A DNA stretch of 47,060 nt, from assembly GCA_023390245.1 (NCBI GenBank), contig JAEWDF010000009.1:1-47060 (forward strand), in the 5' to 3' direction. The number at the start of each line of letters is the position of its first letter. The stretch's first letter is position 1. The stretch is from Pseudomonadota bacterium (lineage in GTDB: Bacteria; Pseudomonadota; Alphaproteobacteria; Caulobacterales; Caulobacteraceae). Below the pieces are notes generated by a model. It saw only the letters and a program-made list of their open reading frames with translations, was not told the origin of the DNA and ran no database searches. This document shows, piece after piece, positions 16,817 to 25,789 of the stretch. Both the position numbers and the translations under genes were made by a program.

Positions 16817-16937
16817 CCCCAAAGCGCGCCCCAAGGGTCACGGTGTGTTACGGAAATGCGGCATTGATAGCGGTATCAGGGCCGATATGTGTCGAAAGCA
16901 GGCGCAGGCCATTTCGCAAGTGCGAAATAAACGCCGA

Positions 16938-17621
16938 TCAGGCGTCGAGCAGCCGGCGGGCCTTACGCAGCGCTCGCGCCGCGGGCGAGGCCTCCTGGCG
17001 ATAAAGCAGCAGGCCGAAGGCCGACGCCACACCCAAGGCCAGCCACAGGGGGCCGAACAGCCAAGCGGCGGCGGCCAGGGCGAAATAATAGCCCCGGACC
17101 CCTTGGCTGAAGGCGGTCAGGGCCGGGTTCAGCAATTGCGCGGCGGCGTCGCTGAAGGCCTTGCGGTCGGTCTTGTGGTGAAGCTCCGGCGCCGCGCCGA
17201 TCAGCGCCAGGGTGTAGTTCAGCTGGCGCAGCGCCCAGATGAAGTCGAGAAAGCCCCGCGCCAGACACACCAGCACCAGGGCCAGCTTCGCCTCCAGCAG
17301 CCGAGTCGGCACGTTCTCGGCCCCCACCGCGGCGAAGCCCTTCAGCGCCGCCTCGCCGCCGAACAGGATGCCCGCGACGGCGGCGATCAGCAGCAGGTTG
17401 GTCGAGGCGAAGAAGGAGGCGGAGTTGATCGAATGCCCCAGGAGCTGGCTGTCCACCAGCTTCAGCTCGCGATGGCTCATGGCCTTCATCCACACCTGGC
17501 GGATATGGATCATGTCGTCGTTCAGCGACCCGCCCTTGCGCGTGATCAGCCCGAGCAACGGCGCATAGCCGAGCCAGCAGACGAAGAAGAGGGCGAGCGC
17601 CGCCCAGTCGAACCAGGTCAT
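16938..17621 (-). CDS. DUF599 family membrane protein
   Basis: This 227-residue integral membrane protein belongs to the DUF599 family. It has an N-terminal helix (FDWAALALFFVCWLGYAPLLG), a hydrophilic stretch (about 25-60), a central helix after the SFFASTNLLLIAAVAGILF segment, and two more hydrophobic helices near residues 105-130 and 180-215. The function of the family is unknown. The ATG at 17621 follows a weak G-rich ribosome site. The stop codon lies inside a small hairpin (ACGCC-TGATC-GGCGT) followed by TTATTT on the minus strand, which may act as a terminator. It is divergent from ppa. Confidence 0.82.
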   Translation of the reverse strand: MTWFDWAALALFFVCWLGYAPLLGLITRKGGSLNDDMIHIRQVWMKAMSHRELKLVDSQLLGHSINSASFFASTNLLLIAAVAGILFGGEAALKGFAAVGAENVPTRLLEAKLALVLVCLARGFLDFIWALRQLNYTLALIGAAPELHHKTDRKAFSDAAAQLLNPALTAFSQGVRGYYFALAAAAWLFGPLWLALGVASAFGLLLYRQEASPAARALRKARRLLDA

Positions 17622-17751
17622 GCCCCCAGCTTTCGGCCAAGCGGCCGCCCGGTTCAAGACCACGCGGAGGCCGGCGCCGCTTGCCGAGGCGGGCCGACAG
17701 GCCTATCACCCTTCGCCTTCCCGATTTCGCAGTTGCAAAAGCAGATCCCCC

Positions 17752-18315
17752 ATGAACCTCGACGCCATTCCCGTCGGCCCGAACGCCCCTTGGGACATCA
17801 ACGTCGTCATCGAGATTCCGCAGGGCGGCCTGCCGGTGAAATACGAGATGGACAAGGAATCCGGCGCCCTGTTCGTCGACCGCTTCCTGCACACGGCCAT
17901 GTACTATCCGGGCAATTACGGTTTCGTGCCGCACACCCTCTCGGACGACGGCGACCCCTGCGACGTGATGGTGCTGAACCCGACGCCGGTGGTGCCGGGC
18001 TGCGTCATCCGCTCGCGCCCGATCGGCGTGCTGAAGATGGTGGACGAGGCCGGCGGCGACGAGAAGATCCTGGCCGTGCCGGTCGACAAGCTGAACCCGT
18101 ACTACACCGAGATCGCCAGCTATCGTCAGCTGCCGACCATCCTGGTCGAGCAGATCGAGCACTTCTTCACCCGCTACAAGGACCTGGAGAAGGGCAAGTC
18201 GGTCACGGTCAAGGGCTGGGGCGACGCCGGAGAGGCGGCCGAACTGATCGCCAAGGGCATCCAGGCCCACCAGGATAAGCTGGCCCAGAAGAAGAAGGCC
18301 GCCAACGCCGCCTGA
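17752..18315 (+). CDS. ppa: inorganic pyrophosphatase (family I)
   Basis: Soluble Mg-dependent enzyme that hydrolyses pyrophosphate to two phosphates and so pulls biosynthetic reactions forward. The protein has 187 residues, near the usual 170-180. It shows the core motif DGDPCDVMV (66-74), the EIPQGG..VKYEMDK active-site start, the YPGNYGF segment (52-58), and the KDLEKGK..TVKGW segment near the C-terminus, which holds catalytic lysines and a tyrosine. The C-terminal tail is Ala/Lys-rich. A strong terminator follows 25 bases after the stop. Confidence 0.96.
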   Translation: MNLDAIPVGPNAPWDINVVIEIPQGGLPVKYEMDKESGALFVDRFLHTAMYYPGNYGFVPHTLSDDGDPCDVMVLNPTPVVPGCVIRSRPIGVLKMVDEAGGDEKILAVPVDKLNPYYTEIASYRQLPTILVEQIEHFFTRYKDLEKGKSVTVKGWGDAGEAAELIAKGIQAHQDKLAQKKKAANAA

Positions 18316-18339
18316 GGCGGCGGCGACGCCAAGGCGTTC

Positions 18340-18370
18340 AGGCGTCCCCCGGTCCGGGGGACGCCTTTTT
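18340..18370 (+). terminator. rho-independent terminator of ppa
   Basis: An 11-bp stem AGGCGTCCCCC/GGGGGACGCCT (18340-18350 with 18356-18366) with a five-base loop is followed by five Ts. It lies just before a large palindromic repeat. Confidence 0.9.
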
Positions 18371-18380
18371 GCTGCATTCC

Positions 18381-18524
18381 GTCTCCTCCCCACGCAGTGG
18401 GGAGGGGGACCGCGAAGCGGTGGAGGGGCTCTTGAAGCGGCTCCGGCGCTTGGTGTGGGCGGCAAGAACCCCTCCGGCTCTCCGCTTCGCTCCGAGCCAC
18501 CTCCCCACTGCGTGGGGAGGAGAC
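18381..18524. repeat. large palindromic intergenic element, type 3
   Basis: Arms of about 25 bases (18381-18405 and 18500-18524) are inverted copies built on CTCCCCAC-GCA-GTGGGGAG hairpins. Inside are secondary arms, GGAGGGG near 18422 against CCCCTCC near 18468, and CGCTTCG-type hairpins. The element fills the ppa-hslU gap after the terminator. Comparable palindromes are common between genes in Caulobacterales. Confidence 0.85.
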
Positions 18525-18573
18525 AGGGGCGAACCCCCTCCCGCTGCGGTTCGCGACGCCCTATCTGAGCGGC

Positions 18574-19875
18574 ATGACCGACCTCTCTCCCCGCGAAATC
18601 GTCTCCGAACTCGACCGCTTCATCGTCGGCCAGGACGACGCCAAGCGCGCCGTCGCCGTGGCCCTGAGGAACCGCTGGCGTCGGAAGCGCGTGCCCGAGG
18701 ACCTGCGCGACGAGGTGACGCCCAAGAATATCCTGATGATCGGCCCCACCGGCGTGGGCAAGACCGAGATCGCCCGGCGCCTGGCCCGGCTGGCCGGCTC
18801 ACCCTTCCTGAAGGTCGAGGCCACCAAGTTCACCGAGGTCGGCTATGTCGGCCGCGACGTCGACCAGATCATGCGCGACCTGGTCGAGAGCGCCCTGGTC
18901 ATGGTGCGCGACCGCCGGCGCGGCGAGGTGCGGGCGCGGGCCGAAGGCGCGGCCGAGGACCGCGTCCTGGACGCCCTGGTCGGCCCCGGCGCGGGCCCCT
19001 CCACCCGCGAGAGCTTCAGGAAGAAGCTGCGCGCCGGCGAACTGGACGACAAGGAGATCGAGGTGTCCCTGGTTGACGCATCGTCCCCGATCCAGGGCCT
19101 TGACCTGCCGGGCGGCGGCAATGTCGGCCTGCTGAACCTGTCGGAGATGCTGGGCAAGATGGGCGGCGGGCGCACCAAGACCGTCAAGCTGACGGTGCGC
19201 GACGCCGTCGCGCCGCTGATCGCCGAGGAGGGCGACAAGCTGCTGGACCAGGAGAGCCTGACCAAGGAGGCGCTGCTGCTGGCCGAGAACGAGGGCATCG
19301 TCTTCCTGGACGAGATCGACAAGGTCGCCGCCCGGTCCGAGGCGCGCGGCGCCGACGTGTCGCGCGAGGGGGTCCAGCGCGACCTGCTGCCCCTGATCGA
19401 AGGAACCGCCGTCTCAACCAAGTACGGGCCGGTGAAGACCGACCACGTCCTGTTCATCGCCTCGGGCGCCTTCCATGTCGCCAAGCCCAGCGACCTGCTG
19501 CCCGAGCTTCAGGGCCGTCTGCCGATCCGCGTCGAGCTGAAGGCCCTGACGCGCGACGACTTCCGGCGCATCCTGACCGAGCCGGAAGCCAATCTGATCC
19601 GCCAGAACCAGGCCTTGCTGGCGACCGAAGACGTGACCCTGACCTTCACCGACGACGCGATAGAGGCTCTGGCCGACGCCGCGGTGGCGGCGAATTCGGC
19701 GGTCGAGAACATCGGCGCGCGGCGGCTTCAGACCGTGCTGGAGCGGGTGCTGGAGGAGACCAGCTTCAAGGCCTCGGACCTGTCGGGCCAGACCGTCGTT
19801 TTCGACGGCGACGCGGTGCGCGACAAGATCGGCGACCTGGCGCGGAACGCCGACCTCAGCCGCTTCATCCTCTAG
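18574..19875 (+). CDS. hslU: HslU, ATPase subunit of the HslUV protease
   Basis: HslU is the AAA+ unfoldase ring that feeds proteins into the HslV peptidase. The 433-residue protein has Walker A GPTGVGKT (57-64), Walker B IVFLDEID in the second half of the AAA core after the intermediate (I) domain (about 110-225), the pore loop GYVGRDV near residue 91, the arginine-rich sensor region ENIGARRLQT, and the C-terminal tail DLSRFIL that docks into HslV. hslV, often adjacent, is not in this window; upstream is ppa. The stop overlaps the convergent yihY gene by 11 bases. Confidence 0.96.
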   Translation: MTDLSPREIVSELDRFIVGQDDAKRAVAVALRNRWRRKRVPEDLRDEVTPKNILMIGPTGVGKTEIARRLARLAGSPFLKVEATKFTEVGYVGRDVDQIMRDLVESALVMVRDRRRGEVRARAEGAAEDRVLDALVGPGAGPSTRESFRKKLRAGELDDKEIEVSLVDASSPIQGLDLPGGGNVGLLNLSEMLGKMGGGRTKTVKLTVRDAVAPLIAEEGDKLLDQESLTKEALLLAENEGIVFLDEIDKVAARSEARGADVSREGVQRDLLPLIEGTAVSTKYGPVKTDHVLFIASGAFHVAKPSDLLPELQGRLPIRVELKALTRDDFRRILTEPEANLIRQNQALLATEDVTLTFTDDAIEALADAAVAANSAVENIGARRLQTVLERVLEETSFKASDLSGQTVVFDGDAVRDKIGDLARNADLSRFIL

Positions 19876-21172
19876 GGCCGTTTTCCGGATCGGCCTTGGC
19901 CCGCCGCCGCGTCAGGCGGTCGGCGACCGCCTCGGCGTGGCGCTGGGTGAAGGCCAGGGCCGCGCTTGTGCCGCGGCGGGCGCCGATGGTGTCGGCCACC
20001 GTCGCGCCGCGCTCTCCGATCGGCATGGGCTTGCCGGTGGTGGTGTCGACAGCGGTCTGGTGCTCGATCTCGGCGTTCAGCTCGGCCCCCATCAGGATCA
20101 CCTGCACCGACAGCCAGGTCCACAGCAGGAAACCCATGATCGCCGCCAGCGGCCCGTAGCTGTCGGTCCGCACGAAGTTGCCCAGGTACCAGCTGAACAG
20201 CAGCGAAAGGCTCAGGCCGATCACGCCGGCGAAGATCGCGCCGGGCGTCAGCCAGCGCCAGCGGGCGCGCTGGCGGCAGGGCCCATAGCGATAGATCAGC
20301 GTCAACGCCGCGACATAGCCGACGAACAGCATCGGCCAGCGCAGCCAGGCGATGTAGCGCCATTCGTCCTGCAGGCCGAACAGGCCCAGCACCACCGGCA
20401 CGCCGACGACGATGGAGGAGGTCAGCAGCACCGCCACGATCGCCCCCATGGTGAAGCCCATGCACAGAAGATTGTACTTGATGAAGTTGCGCTTCTCGAC
20501 CTGATGGTAGGCGATGTTCAGCCCGTAGAAGAGCACCTTCACCGCGCCGTTGGCGGTCCACAGCGACAGCAGCAGCGTCCAGGCCAGGGTGAAGGTCAGT
20601 TCGCCGGAGGAATTCTCCGCCAGCCGCTGCATCTGGGTCCCCAGGAATTCGGCGATGGGCCCGGGCAGGAAGTCATAGAGGAACTCCAGTCGCTCCCAGG
20701 CCTTGGCCGGGTCGGCGAACAGGCCGTACAGGGTCACGAAGGACCCCAGCAGTGGGAACAGCGACAGCAGGGTGAAGAAGGTCACGCCGCCGGCGACGAA
20801 GCCGACCCGGTCGCCGAAATAGGAGGCGCCGGTTCGCCACAGGATGTCGATCCACCCCTTGCGCGGAATATGCTCCGGCCGATGCGCCAGGCGGCCGCGA
20901 CCCGGCTCCTTGACGTCATAGTCCTCCGGCGTCGGCGGCCTGGGCGGCAGTGGCTCCGGCCGTTCGGGCCGCAGTTCGACGCCGACCTTGTGGCCCTGGG
21001 TGTAGAGGATATGCGCCGCCCCGGCGCCCGCGGCCAGTCCTCCGGCCGCCGCAGCGACCAGCCTCCACATCCGCCCGGCGCCGCCCGACGGCGGGCGGCG
21101 GGACAGGCGACGGGACAGGCGGCGGGCCAGGCTGGAAACGACGGCGGAGACGGAAGGGGTCGAGGAGGCCAT
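19865..21172 (-). CDS. YihY/BrkB family membrane protein
   Basis: This 435-residue inner-membrane protein contains the YihY/BrkB domain (about residues 115-380). It shows a segment after WIDILWRTGASYFGDRVGFVAGGVTFFTLLSLFP, the SLWTANGAVKVLFYGLNIAYHQVEKRNFI motif, and the final FRxD-like YLGNFVRTDSYGPLAAIMGFLLWTW segment. About six transmembrane helices are expected. The N-terminal 90 residues are a basic, Pro-rich cytoplasmic region with one extra helix. Function is unknown; early claims of ribonuclease activity were withdrawn. The start at 21172 is the first ATG after a poorly supported leader; an in-frame start at 21247 is possible. It is divergent from prmC. Confidence 0.87.
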   Translation of the reverse strand: MASSTPSVSAVVSSLARRLSRRLSRRPPSGGAGRMWRLVAAAAGGLAAGAGAAHILYTQGHKVGVELRPERPEPLPPRPPTPEDYDVKEPGRGRLAHRPEHIPRKGWIDILWRTGASYFGDRVGFVAGGVTFFTLLSLFPLLGSFVTLYGLFADPAKAWERLEFLYDFLPGPIAEFLGTQMQRLAENSSGELTFTLAWTLLLSLWTANGAVKVLFYGLNIAYHQVEKRNFIKYNLLCMGFTMGAIVAVLLTSSIVVGVPVVLGLFGLQDEWRYIAWLRWPMLFVGYVAALTLIYRYGPCRQRARWRWLTPGAIFAGVIGLSLSLLFSWYLGNFVRTDSYGPLAAIMGFLLWTWLSVQVILMGAELNAEIEHQTAVDTTTGKPMPIGERGATVADTIGARRGTSAALAFTQRHAEAVADRLTRRRAKADPENGPRG

Positions 21173-21252
21173 GACATCGCGAACGGCGAAGCTGCCGCGC
21201 CGTTCCAGCCGTCGCGCTTGAAATCCGCCGCGCAAACCCCCAATCACCCGCC

Positions 21253-22167
21253 ATGACCGCGTCTCTCAGTCCCAAGCCGGCCGACGGCTCCCCGACCCTG
21301 CTGACCGTGTGGAAGGCCGCCCAGGCCCGGCTGAAGGATGGCCGTATCGACAGCCCGGCCATCGACGCCCGGCTGCTGCTGGAGGCCGCCGCCGGCGCCA
21401 GCCGCCTGGACATCCTGACCGATCCCTATCGCGCCGTCTCCGACGGCCAGCGCCAGGCCTATGAGGCCATGATCGAGCGCCGCCTGCGCCGCGAGCCGGT
21501 GTCGCGCATCCTGGGCCGCAAGGGCTTCTGGAAGATCATGCTGAACGTCACGCCCGACGTGCTCAGCCCCCGTCCGGACACCGAGACACTGCTGGACGTC
21601 GCCCTGCTGGCCTTCGCCCCCCACGAGCGGTTCAGCATGATCGACCTGGGCACCGGCTCGGGCGCCATCCTGCTGGCCCTGCTGACCGAGCGGCCGGCGG
21701 CGACCGGGGTCGGCTCCGACATCTCCAGCGAGGCCCTGGCCGTGGCGCGCGAGAACGCCGCCAATCTGGACCTGGACGCCCGCGCGACCTTCCTGCGCAC
21801 CGAATGGGCGGCAGGCTTCGCCGACCACAGCTTCGACCTGGTCGTGTCCAATCCGCCCTATATCCCGAGCGGCCACATCGCCGGGCTGGAGCCGGAGGTG
21901 CGCGACCACGACCCGCATCTGGCTCTGGACGGCGGCCCCGACGGCCTCCAGGCCTATCGCGACCTGGCGCCCGAAGTGATGCGCATCCTGAAGCCGGGCG
22001 GGACCTTCGCCGTCGAGATCGGCTGGGACCAGGGCCCGCAGGTCAAGGCGCTGTTCGAGGCGGCGGGCTTCCCCGAGGTGAAGGTGGTCAAGGACCTCGC
22101 CGACCGCGACCGCGTCGTCACCAACGGCCCGGACCCGCGGACCAATCCCGTCCCGCAGCCGGCGTGA
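21253..22167 (+). CDS. prmC: peptide chain release factor N5-glutamine methyltransferase
   Basis: PrmC methylates the glutamine of the GGQ motif in release factors RF1 and RF2, using S-adenosylmethionine, and improves termination. The 304-residue protein has an N-terminal helical domain (1-95), the SAM-binding DLGTGSGAI (131-139) and the catalytic NPPY (200-203) that holds the target glutamine amide. In many bacteria prmC follows prfA; here the upstream neighbour is the divergent yihY and no prfA is present. It converges on polA, with a small hairpin (GCCGCC/GGCG type, near 22172-22186) between. Confidence 0.94.
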   Translation: MTASLSPKPADGSPTLLTVWKAAQARLKDGRIDSPAIDARLLLEAAAGASRLDILTDPYRAVSDGQRQAYEAMIERRLRREPVSRILGRKGFWKIMLNVTPDVLSPRPDTETLLDVALLAFAPHERFSMIDLGTGSGAILLALLTERPAATGVGSDISSEALAVARENAANLDLDARATFLRTEWAAGFADHSFDLVVSNPPYIPSGHIAGLEPEVRDHDPHLALDGGPDGLQAYRDLAPEVMRILKPGGTFAVEIGWDQGPQVKALFEAAGFPEVKVVKDLADRDRVVTNGPDPRTNPVPQPA

Positions 22168-22189
22168 GGCCCGCCGCCTGACGGCGCGG

Positions 22190-25126
22190 TCAGTGCGCCT
22201 CGTCCCAGTTCGGCGCGGCGCGGGCCTCGACCTCCAGGGGCACGGTCAGGGCGACCGCCGGTTCGGCGGCCGTCTCCATCACCCGGCGGATGACGGCGAT
22301 GGCCGCCTCGGCCTCGGCTTCGGGCGTCTCGAAGACCAGTTCATCGTGCACCTGGAGCAGCATGCGGGTCGCCAGGCCGGCGTCCGCTAGGGCCCCCGGC
22401 ATGCGGATCATCGCCCGCCGGATGATGTCGGCGGCGGCCCCCTGGATCGGCGCATTGATGGCCGCGCGTTCGCCGAACTGGCGCTCGGCCCCGGACTTGG
22501 ACTGGATGGCCGGGATGTGGATGCGGCGGCCGAAGACGGTCGAGACGAAGCCGTCCTGGCGCACCTGGGCCTTGGTCCGGTCCATGTAGTCGCGGATGCC
22601 GGGGAAGCGCTCGAAATAGGTCTTGATGTAGGCCCCGGCCTCGCCCTGGTCGATGCCGAGCTGGTTGGCCAGGCCGAAGGCGGAGATGCCGTAGATGATG
22701 CCGAAGTTGATGGCCTTGGCGCGCCGCCGGGTCTCGGAGGGCATGCCCTCGACCGGGACGCCGAACATCTCCGAGGCGGTGGCCGCGTGAATGTCCAGCC
22801 CGGCCTTGAAGGCGCGCTTCAGCTCCGCGATGTCGCCGATGTGGGCCAGGAGGCGCAGCTCGATCTGGCTGTAGTCGGCGCTGATCAGCACATGGCCGGG
22901 GGCGGCGATGAAGGCCTGGCGGATCTCGCGGCCCGTCTCGGTGCGGATCGGGATGTTCTGCAGATTGGGGTCGGAGCTGGCCAGCCGCCCGGTCGTCGCG
23001 GCCGCCAGCTGGTAGGAGGTATGCACCCGGTCCGTCGCCGGATCGGCCGCCGCCACCAGGGCGTCGGTGTAGGTGCCCTTCAGCTTGGACAGCTGGCGCC
23101 AGTCCAGGATGGTCCGCGGCAGGTCGTGGGTCAGGGCCAGTTCTTCCAGCACGCTGGCGTCGGTGCCCCACTGGCCGCTGGCCGTCTTCTTGCCGCCGGG
23201 CAGGTTCAGCTCCCCGAACAGGATCTCGCCGATCTGGCGCGGCGAACCGACGTTGAACGGCCGGCCGGCGATCTCGTGCGCGCGGGCCTCCAGCTCGGCC
23301 ATGCGAAGGCCGAAGTCGGACGACAGGCGGCGCAGCTTGCCCGGATCGATCCGCACCCCGGCCAGCTCCATGCCGGCCAGCACGGTCGGCATCGGCCGCT
23401 CCAGCGTCTCATAGACGGTCGACAGGCCCTCGCGCGCCAGGCGCGGCTTCAGGATGCGCCATAGCCGCAGCGTCACGTCCGCGTCCTCCGCGGCGTAGCA
23501 GGTGGCGGGCTTCAGCTCGACATGCTTGAAGGACTTCTGGCTCTTGCCCGTCCCGGCCACCGACTTGAAGGCGATCGGCTCGTGGCCCAGGTGCTGGCGC
23601 GCCAGTTCGTCCATGCCATGGCCGTGCAGTCCGCCCTCCAGCACATAGGACAGCAGCATGGTGTCGTCGTAGGGGGCGACGCGGACGCCGCGCCGGGCGA
23701 AGACGGCGATGTCGTACTTGGCGTTCTGAAGCACCTTGAGGACCGACGGATCCTCCAGCAGCGCCTTCAGCTTCGCGAGCGTCGTCGGCTTGTCCAGCTG
23801 GACCAGCGGCTCGCGCGTGTCCGCCTCGCCGCCGAAATCCAGGCCCCCTTCGCCGGCCATCGGCGCGTGCTCGTGCGTCAGGGGAATGTAGCAGGCGTCG
23901 TTCGGCCCGACCGCCAGCGACACGCCGCACAGGCCGGCGTGGGTCGCCGACAGCGCGTCCGTCTCGGTATCCACCCCGACGACGCCCGCCTCGCGCGCGC
24001 GTTCGATCCAGCGATCCAGCGCCGCCTCGGTCTGCACGCATTCATAGGCGTCGAGGTTGAAGACGTGCGGCTCGCTGGGGACGGCGACATCCCTGGGCGC
24101 ATAGCGCGGGCTGGCGACGGGCGCGGTCAGGTTCGGCGCGCGCTTGGGCGCGAAGGCGGAGGCGCCGTTCTCCGGCGCCTTGCCGTCGCCGACGCGACGC
24201 GCCAGCGACCGGAACTCCATCTTCTCCAGGAAGGCCGACAGGGTCTCCGGATCGGGGTCCTTGACGACGAAGTCGTCGATCGGCTCGGGCGCAGGGGCGT
24301 CGCAGGTCAGCCGCACCAGTTCGCGCGACAGGCGGATCTGGTCGGCGAAGGCGATCAGGGTCTCGCGCCGCTTGGGCTGCTTGATCTCGCCGGCGCGGGC
24401 CAGAAGCGCATCCAGGTCGCCGTATTCGTCCAGCAGCTGGGCCGCCGTCTTCGGCCCGATGCCCGGCGCGCCCGGCACATTGTCGACGCTGTCGCCGATC
24501 AGGGCCTGCAGGTCGACCATCTTCTCGGGGCCGACGCCGAACTTCTCGAACACCGCCTCCTCGGCCAGGCGGCGATCCTTCATCGGGTCCCACATGACTA
24601 CGCCGCCGCCGATCAGCTGCATCAGGTCCTTGTCGGAGGAGACGATCACCGCCTCCCCGCCCGCGTCGCGCGCCTTGCAGGCGTAGGTGGCGATCAGGTC
24701 GTCGGCCTCGTACCCCGGCAGTTCGACGCAGTGGACGCCGAAGGCGGCCGTCGCCTCGCGCACCAGCGGGAACTGCGGGATCAGGTCCTCCGGCGGCGGC
24801 GGGCGGTGGGCCTTGTACTGGTCGTAGAGGTCGTTGCGGAACGTCTTGTCCGAATGGTCGAAGATGGCGACCAGGTGCGTCGGGCCGTCGGCGCCCTTCA
24901 TGTCCTTCAACAGCTTCCAGAGCATGTTGCAGTAGCCTTGGATCGCGCCCACCGGCAGGCCGTCCGACTTGCGCGTCAGGGGCGGCAGGGCGTGATAGGC
25001 GCGAAAGATGTAGGCGCTGGCGTCGATCATCCACAGCCGCAGCGCCGGCCCGTCCTGGGTCAGCTCCCGTTCCTGCGGGAGGTCGGCCTGCTCGATGACG
25101 GGAGGCGTGTCTGCGGTGTCGGTCAT
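22190..25126 (-). CDS. polA: DNA polymerase I
   Basis: The 978-residue enzyme contains all three activities used in repair and Okazaki-fragment processing. The N-terminal 5'-3' exonuclease (about 30-320) contains LWMIDASAYIFRAYHA, the SSDKDLMQLIG motif and the SVDNVPGAPGIGPKTA helix-hairpin-helix. The 3'-5' proofreading exonuclease (about 380-570) keeps its acidic residues in GVDTETDALS, FAR..AKYD and AAEDADVTLRLW. The polymerase domain contains SADYSQIELRLLAH, RRRAKAINFGIIYGISAFGLA and the final LLQVHDELVFE. The N-terminal extension of about 28 residues is longer than usual. It is encoded opposite to prmC. Confidence 0.97.
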   Translation of the reverse strand: MTDTADTPPVIEQADLPQERELTQDGPALRLWMIDASAYIFRAYHALPPLTRKSDGLPVGAIQGYCNMLWKLLKDMKGADGPTHLVAIFDHSDKTFRNDLYDQYKAHRPPPPEDLIPQFPLVREATAAFGVHCVELPGYEADDLIATYACKARDAGGEAVIVSSDKDLMQLIGGGVVMWDPMKDRRLAEEAVFEKFGVGPEKMVDLQALIGDSVDNVPGAPGIGPKTAAQLLDEYGDLDALLARAGEIKQPKRRETLIAFADQIRLSRELVRLTCDAPAPEPIDDFVVKDPDPETLSAFLEKMEFRSLARRVGDGKAPENGASAFAPKRAPNLTAPVASPRYAPRDVAVPSEPHVFNLDAYECVQTEAALDRWIERAREAGVVGVDTETDALSATHAGLCGVSLAVGPNDACYIPLTHEHAPMAGEGGLDFGGEADTREPLVQLDKPTTLAKLKALLEDPSVLKVLQNAKYDIAVFARRGVRVAPYDDTMLLSYVLEGGLHGHGMDELARQHLGHEPIAFKSVAGTGKSQKSFKHVELKPATCYAAEDADVTLRLWRILKPRLAREGLSTVYETLERPMPTVLAGMELAGVRIDPGKLRRLSSDFGLRMAELEARAHEIAGRPFNVGSPRQIGEILFGELNLPGGKKTASGQWGTDASVLEELALTHDLPRTILDWRQLSKLKGTYTDALVAAADPATDRVHTSYQLAAATTGRLASSDPNLQNIPIRTETGREIRQAFIAAPGHVLISADYSQIELRLLAHIGDIAELKRAFKAGLDIHAATASEMFGVPVEGMPSETRRRAKAINFGIIYGISAFGLANQLGIDQGEAGAYIKTYFERFPGIRDYMDRTKAQVRQDGFVSTVFGRRIHIPAIQSKSGAERQFGERAAINAPIQGAAADIIRRAMIRMPGALADAGLATRMLLQVHDELVFETPEAEAEAAIAVIRRVMETAAEPAVALTVPLEVEARAAPNWDEAH

Positions 25127-25174
25127 GGCCGGAACATAGGGCGGCGAAGCGCCCGCGTCAGCCGGGAAACCGGA

Positions 25175-25789
25175 TCAGAATTCGGTCCAGCTGGAGCCGG
25201 GGTCGCGCTGGCCGGGCTGGGCCTGCTGCTGGCCCCAGGTGATCATCATCATCGCCTTGTGGCTGCGGATCCGGTAGGCGCCGATCATCGGCACCAGGGC
25301 GCCCAGCGGCGCGCCGGTCTTGGCCTCGTAGAGGAAGGCCGAGAATTCGGCGACGCCCACCCGGTCCCGGCGGCTGTACACCGACAGCTCCGGCAGGGAG
25401 ACGACGTTGAAGGTGTCGTTGATCGGGATGCGCATTTCGGGAATGCCGAAGATGCGCCGCATCTGCTCCAGCCCCAGGGCGCCGGCCCGGATCTCGAACA
25501 CCGCGTCGGCGCTGTCCTTGCTGCGCGCCAGGCGGAAGCCTGCGTCGGAGATGGCGGCGCGCACCGCGCTGACGGCGTAGCGCGTGCCCTCGCCCTGGAA
25601 GTAGGCGTCGTCGACGAAGATGGAGGCGCCGGCCGGAAGCGGCAGGGTCAGCCCCTCCACCGCCCGGTCGGACGCGCGGGCCAGCAGCAGCTGCTCGGTG
25701 GCGGTGCGGGCCGGATTGGTCTCCGTCGTCGAGGCGCAAGCCGACAGCAGCAGCGCCGCCGCCAACGACGGCAAGGCGATCCGGCGCAT
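25175..25789 (-). CDS. DUF6655-like lipoprotein
   Basis: This 204-residue outer- or inner-membrane lipoprotein has the lipobox LLLSAC (Cys about residue 18) and a mature part beginning TNPARTATEQLLLARASDRAVEGL. That start resembles the DUF6655 family, whose function is unknown. The rest alternates beta segments and helices, with no catalytic motif visible. The gene overlaps the end of gloA in a TGATG junction, so translation is probably coupled. I chose the second ATG (25789) because GGGA lies seven bases upstream; the first ATG at 25795 would sit too close to it. The link to glyoxalase I is only by position. Confidence 0.78.
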   Translation of the reverse strand: MRRIALPSLAAALLLSACASTTETNPARTATEQLLLARASDRAVEGLTLPLPAGASIFVDDAYFQGEGTRYAVSAVRAAISDAGFRLARSKDSADAVFEIRAGALGLEQMRRIFGIPEMRIPINDTFNVVSLPELSVYSRRDRVGVAEFSAFLYEAKTGAPLGALVPMIGAYRIRSHKAMMMITWGQQQAQPGQRDPGSSWTEF

